DNA from: Ancrocorticia sp047602305
Lineage (GTDB): Bacteria; Actinomycetota; Actinomycetes; Actinomycetales; Actinomycetaceae
Assembly (NCBI GenBank): GCA_047602305.1
Contig: JASGHO010000001.1
Location: 2,728,001-2,792,000, forward strand
Reading direction: 5' to 3'
DNA: 64,000 bases
Position numbers and translations under genes: made by a program. Positions 58,791-64,000 of the stretch are shown here, in pieces (position 1 is the stretch's first letter; the number at the start of each line of letters is the position of its first letter). The notes under the pieces were generated by a model. The model was not told the DNA's origin. It did no database searches and saw only the letters and a list, made by a program, of their open reading frames with translations.

Positions 58791-60388
58791 CGCCAGTCCG
58801 CCACATTCCACCACGGCCCCCACGCCACGCCATGCTCGTGCGGTTCAACGACGTGTTCAACGTTCGTGTACTGATCGAGCCCGCGTGCCACGTAGGTGTG
58901 GTCGACAGCGAACAGGTCGATGCCCGCCGGGTCCGCAATCAGCAGCGTCTGGAGTTCTCGGTAATCTGCGGCGCGGGCGTCGTCGTCGGCCTCACTGCGA
59001 GCCTTGTCCAGCAGGGCGTCGACGGCAGGATTGCGATACTGGCTGGGGTTGGAGTAGGGGTCGGTCGGGTCGTAGCTGGCGAAGGAGGAGTGCAGCGTTC
59101 CGTAGATCTGGGTGTCGGGATCGTAGGGCACGTCGCCACCACCGAGGACGAAGGGGGTGTCTGCGATTCGTTGCTTGGCTTGCGTTCGGTCCACGGCTGT
59201 CAGCTGCACCTGGATGCCGAGTTTGGCCATGTCGGAGGCGAATGCTTGGGCGAGGTCGCGGCGCACCGTGTCTTCGGCGAAGTACATGACCTCGAAGGAG
59301 AATGGCGTCCCGTCCTTGGAGCGCGTGCCATCGCTCCCTGCCGTCCATCCCGCGGCGTCGAGTAGCGCCGCCGCCCGTTCTGGATCGTATGCGAAAGTAG
59401 CGTCGGGATTGTAGACGGCGCCAAAGGACGGCGTGATCGGAGTGGCAATTGCCGTGCCGTGACCAGCGAGGATGCCATCAACCATCGCCTGCCTATCGGT
59501 GCCCACGTTGAGGGCAACGCGCACGTTCGGATCCGTGAACAACGGCGAGCTCTGAGGGAGAGTGATGCCGCGGTAGTCGCCGCTCGGATTGACGAACATC
59601 TCCAGCCCCTGCTTGCCGTCCAGCTGCGCGGCGGCCAGTGGGGAGAGCTGGGCGCCGTCGAAATCGCCGCCGAGAAGCCGTTGCGCGCGGGCATTTTCGT
59701 CGCTGACGAAACCGATGTAGATGTTCTCCACCGCGGGCTTGCCTCGCCAATAATCCTCCCGGGCCTGCAAGGTGAGGGAGGTTCCCTGCTGCCACTCGGC
59801 CAGAACGTAGGGGCCGGTGCCCACGGGTTCGCGGGCCAGCGACGAGTCGAGGATCGATCCGCCCACCTTCTCCGCGGCGGGAATCCCCAGCGTCAGCAGC
59901 GAGGGGAAGGCCGCGTAGGGCGCGGACAGAGTGAATGTCACCGTGGACGGGTCGGTTGCTTCGATCCCGGTGACGAGTTGGTAGTCCCCGCGCAGAGGTG
60001 AGGCGGTTTCCGGGGCGAGTACTGAACTGTAGGCGGCGACGACGTCGTCGGCATCAAAGTCCGAACCGTCGCTGAACGTGATGCCGTCGCGGAGTTTGAC
60101 TGTCCACACGGTGAGGTCGTCATTGGCCGTTGGCATCTGTGCTGCCAACTGCGGTTCGAGGCCGTCGGCGCCCACAGCGACTAGTGAGTCATAGAACTTG
60201 GAGGTGATGGAAAACGTGTACTCGAGAGGATTGAGTGTCTCGTACTCGTTGGTTTCCGCCAGGCGCAATGTGCTGGTTTCGTGGGTACTCGTCGCCGTCG
60301 GGGAAGCCTGACACGCGGTGAGTGTGAGAGCCAATCCCAGCGCGGTGAGTATCGTCGAGGTGCGTACGGCCTTCATTGCGATGCGCAT
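58787..60388 (-). CDS. Importer substrate-binding lipoprotein, DppA/NikA-like
   Basis: A 533-residue SBP_bac_5 family protein. The signal peptide ends in LTAC (Cys26). Family segments are TLRLAETNEYETLNPLEYTFSI, LAAQMPTANDDLTVWTVKLRDGITFSDGSDFDADDVVAAY and EPVGTGPYVLAEWQQG. AGGAAG precedes the ATG at 60,388; a second Met follows at 60,376. The family covers peptide and nickel binders. The divergent urease operon argues for nickel, but binding-site residues cannot be judged by eye. Confidence 0.9.
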   Translation of the reverse strand: MRIAMKAVRTSTILTALGLALTLTACQASPTATSTHETSTLRLAETNEYETLNPLEYTFSITSKFYDSLVAVGADGLEPQLAAQMPTANDDLTVWTVKLRDGITFSDGSDFDADDVVAAYSSVLAPETASPLRGDYQLVTGIEATDPSTVTFTLSAPYAAFPSLLTLGIPAAEKVGGSILDSSLAREPVGTGPYVLAEWQQGTSLTLQAREDYWRGKPAVENIYIGFVSDENARAQRLLGGDFDGAQLSPLAAAQLDGKQGLEMFVNPSGDYRGITLPQSSPLFTDPNVRVALNVGTDRQAMVDGILAGHGTAIATPITPSFGAVYNPDATFAYDPERAAALLDAAGWTAGSDGTRSKDGTPFSFEVMYFAEDTVRRDLAQAFASDMAKLGIQVQLTAVDRTQAKQRIADTPFVLGGGDVPYDPDTQIYGTLHSSFASYDPTDPYSNPSQYRNPAVDALLDKARSEADDDARAADYRELQTLLIADPAGIDLFAVDHTYVARGLDQYTNVEHVVEPHEHGVAWGPWWNVADWR

Positions 60389-60640
60389 GATGTGGCTTCC
60401 TGATGGCGGTATTCAATGACGGCGCCAAGGCTACGGGGAACATGTTTCGCGCGGATTTCCTAATTGTTACCTGCGGCCTGACCTGGTGGTTTCCTGTGAA
60501 ATGAGGCTGAAACACTACCGCAACAGGCTGCTTGTATCCTCTCTTGAAGCTGCAAGACCAGACAATCGGAACGTTGCATCACTGCTTCGCGCCGTGCCTC
60601 CTCCGGACTTGCGCTTTTGCCTACGCGTTAGAGGTGTCCA

Positions 60641-60943
60641 ATGATTCTCAGCCCGCGGGAGCAGGAAAAGCTCCTCATAGTAGTTGCCGCCGACGTGGCT
60701 CGTCGTCGTCGGGAACGCGGCCTCAAACTCAACCATCCCGAAGCCGTCGCTCTCATCACGGCGGAAGTCCTCGAAGGAATCCGGGACGGACGCTCGGTGT
60801 CCGATCTCATGGCGTTCGGAACCACGATCCTCACTCGCGACGACGTCATGGAAGGCGTCCCCGAGATGATCCATTCGGTCCAGATCGAGGGAACGTTCCT
60901 CGACGGAACCAAGCTCGTCACCGTGCACGATCCCATCCGCTGA
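60641..60943 (+). CDS. ureA: Urease subunit gamma
   Basis: The small urease subunit, 100 residues of standard length, with LSPREQEKLLIVVAADVARRRRERGLKLNHPEAVALI and PEMIHSVQIEGTFLDGTKLVTVHDPI. It forms the (alpha-beta-gamma)3 complex that hydrolyses urea to ammonia and CO2. First gene of ureABCEF, divergent from the importer. Confidence 0.97.
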   Translation: MILSPREQEKLLIVVAADVARRRRERGLKLNHPEAVALITAEVLEGIRDGRSVSDLMAFGTTILTRDDVMEGVPEMIHSVQIEGTFLDGTKLVTVHDPIR

Positions 60944-60953
60944 AGGAGTAGGA

Positions 60954-61265
60954 ATGATCCCCGGAGAATATCGGCTGGCAAACGAGCCGGTCGTGGCCAA
61001 TCCTGGCCGTCCCACAGTGACCGTCGAGGTGACCAACAGCGGTGACCGCCCGATTCAGGTCGGCTCCCACTACCACTTCTTTGAGGCCAACGGCGCCCTG
61101 CTTTTCGACCGCGCCGCCGCCTGCGGATACCGGCTGGACATTCCGGCCGGCACCGCAGTCCGCTTCGAACCCGGCGATGCGAAGACAGTCCAGTTGGTGG
61201 CGCTCGCCGGCCGCCGTGAAGTATTCGGACTCTCCAATGCCATCAATGGCCCCTTGGATGACTGA
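60954..61265 (+). CDS. ureB: Urease subunit beta
   Basis: 103 residues starting MIPGEYRLANEPVVANPGRP, with the conserved NSGDRPIQVGSHYHFFEAN, RAAACGYRLDIPAGTAVRFEPGD and REVFGLSNAINGPLD. GAAGGAGTAGGA precedes the ATG 10 bases after ureA. Confidence 0.97.
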   Translation: MIPGEYRLANEPVVANPGRPTVTVEVTNSGDRPIQVGSHYHFFEANGALLFDRAAACGYRLDIPAGTAVRFEPGDAKTVQLVALAGRREVFGLSNAINGPLDD

Positions 61266-61279
61266 GATAAGGACATATC

Positions 61280-62992
61280 GTGAGTTTTGAGCTTTCCAGA
61301 AAGCGTTATGCGGATCTTTACGGCCCCACGGTGGACGACGCCGTCCGGCTTGGCGACACCGACCTGTTCGCCCAGATCGAGCGCGACCTCACCATCCACG
61401 GCGAGGAAGCCGTGTTCGGCGGCGGCAAGGTTATCCGTGACGGGATGGGACACAACGGGCGCGCCACGCGCGACGACGGCGTCCCGGACACCGTCATCAC
61501 GAACGCCATCGTTGTTGACTACACCGGTATTTATAAGGCGGACGTGGCCATCAAGGATGGCGTCATCAGCGGCATCGGTGCCGCCGGTAATCCGGACATC
61601 ACGGATGATATTGACATCGTTATTGGTGCCTCAACCGAGGTGATTGCTGGCGAACATCGCATCCTCACCGCGGGCGGTATCGACACCCACATTCATTTCA
61701 TCTCGCCCCAGCAAATCGGCACGGCGCTTTCGTCGGGTGTGACCACGATGTTTGGTGGTGGCACCGGACCGGCTGACGGAACCAATGCGACCACCTGCAC
61801 CCCGGGCGCCTGGCACATCGCCCGGATGCTGGAAGCCGTGGAGCAGTTCCCCATGAACTTCGGATTCCTCGGTAAGGGGCATGCCGCCACGCGCGAGCCG
61901 CTGGCGGAACAGGTTGTCGCTGGCGCCGTGGGCCTGAAGATTCACGAGGATTGGGGATCCACCCATTCGTCGATCGACGAATCGCTCAAGGTTGCCGACG
62001 AGTTCGATGTGCAGGTGGCCATTCACACCGACACCCTCAACGAGTGTGGTTTCGTGGAGGACACTCGCCGTGCCATCGGTGGGCGCGTCATTCACACCTT
62101 CCATACCGAGGGTGCTGGCGGCGGGCACGCCCCGGACATCATCGTGCTGGCGGGCGATCCTAATATTCTTCCCGCTTCCACTAACCCGACGTTGCCCTAC
62201 ACGAAGAACACCGCCGAGGAACACCTCGACATGCTCATGGTGTGCCACCACCTCAATCCCAACATTCCGGAGGACGTGGCCTTCGCCGATTCGCGTATCC
62301 GCCCCGAGACGATCGCGGCGGAGGACGTGCTCCATGACATGGGCGTGTTCTCCATGACGTCGTCGGATTCCCAGGCGATGGGGCGCGTGGGCGAGGTTAT
62401 CACTCGCACCTGGCAGGTTGCGGATCAGATGAAGAAGGCCCGCGGGAAGCTTGACGAGGATCCCGAGGGTGGCGACAACTTCCGCATCAAGCGCTACATC
62501 TCCAAGTACACCATCAATCCGGCACTCACCCACGGCATCGCGGACACCGTGGGCAGCGTTGAGGTGGGCAAGTGGGCCGACCTGGTTCTTTGGGATCCGG
62601 CGTTCTTCGGGGTGAAGCCTGCCATCATCCTCAAGGGTGGTCAGATTGCGCACGCCCAGATGGGTGACCCGAATGCCTCGATCCCCACGCCGCAGCCGGT
62701 GTTCCTGCGCGACATGTTCGGCGGGTTCGGACTGGCTCCCGGTTCAAATTCCATCACCTTCATGTCGCAGGCAGCCATCGAGGCCGGGGTTCCGGCGCGG
62801 TTGGGCCTGCGCAAGCAGATTCGCCCGGTACATGGCATCCGCACGTTGAGCAAGGAAGACATGGTGTTCAATGACCAGATGCCGCAGCTGGAAGTCGATC
62901 CGCAGACGTATGAGGTGCGCGTGGACGGCACCCTCATCGGCTGCGAACCGGCCGAGGATCTTGCCCTCGCGACTCGCTACTTCCTCTTCTGA
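61280..62992 (+). CDS. ureC: Urease subunit alpha (catalytic)
   Basis: The nickel-containing catalytic subunit, 570 residues. Nickel ligands are in GGIDTHIHFISPQQ. The carbamylated lysine is in GLKIHEDWGSTHSSI, further histidines in VAIHTDTLNECGF and IHTFHTEGAGGGHAPD, and the mobile flap is MVCHHLNPNIPEDVAFADSRIR. Nothing essential is missing. It should be active once nickel is supplied by UreE/F and partners. Confidence 0.98.
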   Translation: MSFELSRKRYADLYGPTVDDAVRLGDTDLFAQIERDLTIHGEEAVFGGGKVIRDGMGHNGRATRDDGVPDTVITNAIVVDYTGIYKADVAIKDGVISGIGAAGNPDITDDIDIVIGASTEVIAGEHRILTAGGIDTHIHFISPQQIGTALSSGVTTMFGGGTGPADGTNATTCTPGAWHIARMLEAVEQFPMNFGFLGKGHAATREPLAEQVVAGAVGLKIHEDWGSTHSSIDESLKVADEFDVQVAIHTDTLNECGFVEDTRRAIGGRVIHTFHTEGAGGGHAPDIIVLAGDPNILPASTNPTLPYTKNTAEEHLDMLMVCHHLNPNIPEDVAFADSRIRPETIAAEDVLHDMGVFSMTSSDSQAMGRVGEVITRTWQVADQMKKARGKLDEDPEGGDNFRIKRYISKYTINPALTHGIADTVGSVEVGKWADLVLWDPAFFGVKPAIILKGGQIAHAQMGDPNASIPTPQPVFLRDMFGGFGLAPGSNSITFMSQAAIEAGVPARLGLRKQIRPVHGIRTLSKEDMVFNDQMPQLEVDPQTYEVRVDGTLIGCEPAEDLALATRYFLF

Positions 62993-62994
62993 TC

Positions 62995-63483
62995 ATGATC
63001 ATTACGAAGATTGACGGAAATCTGGAAGATCTCACGGATGAGCAGATCGCTGCGACGCACGTCGAGAAGGTGATCCTTCCCCTCGAGGCACTGCGCAAGA
63101 AGGTGCAGCGAGTGGTGACGGATCATGGACGCGAGTTTGGTCTGCGCTTGGATGGGCCGGGGGATCTCCGCTACGGAGACATCCTGCTGCGTGACGATCA
63201 TGGGCTTGTTGTGGTGGCCGTTGAGTCCAGTGAGGTCCTTGTCATTGCCCCGGAAAGCATCGGGCAGATGGGGGTGGTGGCCCACACGTTGGGCAACCGC
63301 CATCTTCCCGCCCAGTTCTTGGGGGCTGATGAAGAGGTTGAAGGTTTGGAGAGTCACGACGGCGTCATGGTGATCCAGTACGACCACACCGCCGAGCACT
63401 ACCTGGAGCATGCCGGGGTGCGTTACCTGCGCACCACCATGACCATGCCGGTCCCGTTCCATCATGCTGAGCACACGCACTGA
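62995..63483 (+). CDS. ureE: Urease accessory protein UreE (nickel carrier)
   Basis: A 162-residue metallochaperone starting MIITKIDGNLEDLTDEQIAATHVEKVIL, with the N-terminal peptide-binding domain and the C-terminal metal-binding domain (MVIQYDHTAEHYLEHAGVRYLRTTMTMPVPFHHAEHTH). The His-rich tail is short (HHAEHTH). It delivers Ni2+ to apo-urease with UreFGD. It starts 3 bp after ureC. Confidence 0.93.
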   Translation: MIITKIDGNLEDLTDEQIAATHVEKVILPLEALRKKVQRVVTDHGREFGLRLDGPGDLRYGDILLRDDHGLVVVAVESSEVLVIAPESIGQMGVVAHTLGNRHLPAQFLGADEEVEGLESHDGVMVIQYDHTAEHYLEHAGVRYLRTTMTMPVPFHHAEHTH

Positions 63484-64000
63484 GGTGTTGGGTGTGGGGT
63501 CTGGTGGGACGGGCGTGAGCTCGGATGTGTTGGGCGTGAGCGCTGGCGGGCCGAGCGTGAACTCTGGCGGGCCGACTGTGCTCTCTGGTGAGCAGGTGCA
63601 GTGGGAGCTGCCTGCGTGGCAGCTCCCACTGGCCCAGCTGTGCGACTCCGCTGCGCCCACCGGGGCCTTCAGCCATTCCTATGGGCTGGAGACTTACGTG
63701 GATGCCGGGGTTGTCAGTGATGGCGATACTTTCCTTACATGGCTGCGGGCCATGATCAACGCGTCCCTCACCACGAGCGATGCCTACGCCATGAAGATGC
63801 TGTATGAGTCCGCTTCGGACGGCTCTGTGGATCCGGCCGTGGTTCGCGATGTGGATAACACGCTCTATGCCCAGATTCTGCCGCGTCAGTCACGCGAGGC
63901 CTCCGTGACGATGGGCGGCCGGATGGTGGCCATCGCGCGGATGATCACTCCCTCCGACATGGTCGAGCAGTACTCCCAGGATATTGAGGCACGCAGGTGC
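63464..64000 (+). CDS. ureF: Urease accessory protein UreF (3' end outside window)
   Basis: The frame is open from ATG 63,464, overlapping ureE by 20 bases, to the window edge. The recognisable UreF domain begins near residue 48: WQLPLAQLCDSAAPTGAFSHSYGLETYVDAG, then FLTWLRAMINASLTTSDAYA. Before it lie about 40 Gly/Ser/Val-rich residues (VGSGGTGVSSDVLGVSAGG and similar) not usual for UreF. The true start may be one of several internal GTG codons. UreF acts in the GTP-dependent activation complex. Confidence 0.9.
   Translation, partial: MLSTRTEVLGVGSGGTGVSSDVLGVSAGGPSVNSGGPTVLSGEQVQWELPAWQLPLAQLCDSAAPTGAFSHSYGLETYVDAGVVSDGDTFLTWLRAMINASLTTSDAYAMKMLYESASDGSVDPAVVRDVDNTLYAQILPRQSREASVTMGGRMVAIARMITPSDMVEQYSQDIEARRC

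Overview
The window looks like chromosome of a high-GC Gram-positive actinobacterium, most likely a urease-positive member of the Actinomycetaceae. The reasons are a TopA with a Lys/Ala-rich tail and repeated GRFGPY modules, the topA-tmk-holB order, SenX3-RegX3/PhoU, CarD followed by ispD-ispF, many GTG starts, an LPxTG surface protein and a urease operon. The species is inference; no rRNA gene is present to place it.

Region 1 (1-9.9 kb) is chromosomal: the end of an unrecognised gene, a TetR regulator divergent from a small membrane protein with two operator-like palindromes between them, a RelE/ParE-type toxin-antitoxin pair bracketed by 68-bp direct repeats, then topA-tmk-holB and a lipoprotein alpha/beta hydrolase of the tripeptidyl aminopeptidase type.

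Region 2 (9,928-36,422) is an integrative and conjugative element of about 26.5 kb in the 3' end of a tRNA-Thr(CGT) gene, with exact 45-bp att repeats. It has an Xre-like regulator at attL and a tyrosine integrase at attR, both reading leftward, so they become neighbours only in the excised circle. A long rightward operon carries an Xis/AlpA-like HTH, a winged-helix replication-like protein and a type IV secretion set (PrgI-like, VirB4-like, RCC1-repeat protein, triple-domain peptidoglycan hydrolase, TrbL/VirB6-like). A leftward operon carries MobC, a MOBP relaxase, a PcfB-like protein, unknown proteins including a possible OB fold, and a VirD4-type coupling ATPase. The right part holds a NrdH-like redoxin, small membrane proteins, a serine recombinase and ParA with a ribbon-helix-helix-like partner. 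Hairpin arrays (26.76-26.86 and 28.20-29.31 kb) and three copies of a palindromic site (30.68, 33.93, 36.29 kb) are the most unusual non-coding features.

Region 3 (36.4-49.5 kb) is chromosomal: a membrane protein/HTH pair, an ABC importer (lipoprotein, permease, ATPase), ribokinase, a gluconate module (GntR-type regulator, 6-phosphogluconate dehydrogenase, gluconokinase, gluconate permease) sharing an operator-like motif, phosphoglycerate mutase, and a wall-anchored 5'-nucleotidase. Three long inverted repeats follow gpmA.

Region 4 (49.5-64 kb) holds phoU divergent from senX3-regX3 with a PHO-box-like site between them, carD, ispD, ispF, and an Opp/Dpp/Nik-type importer whose two ATPase domains are fused. 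This importer is divergent from ureABCEF, which runs off the window inside ureF. The importer most simply supplies nickel to urease. Short tandem repeats, mostly of 7 bp, and low-complexity inserts in otherwise conserved proteins recur along the chromosomal parts.
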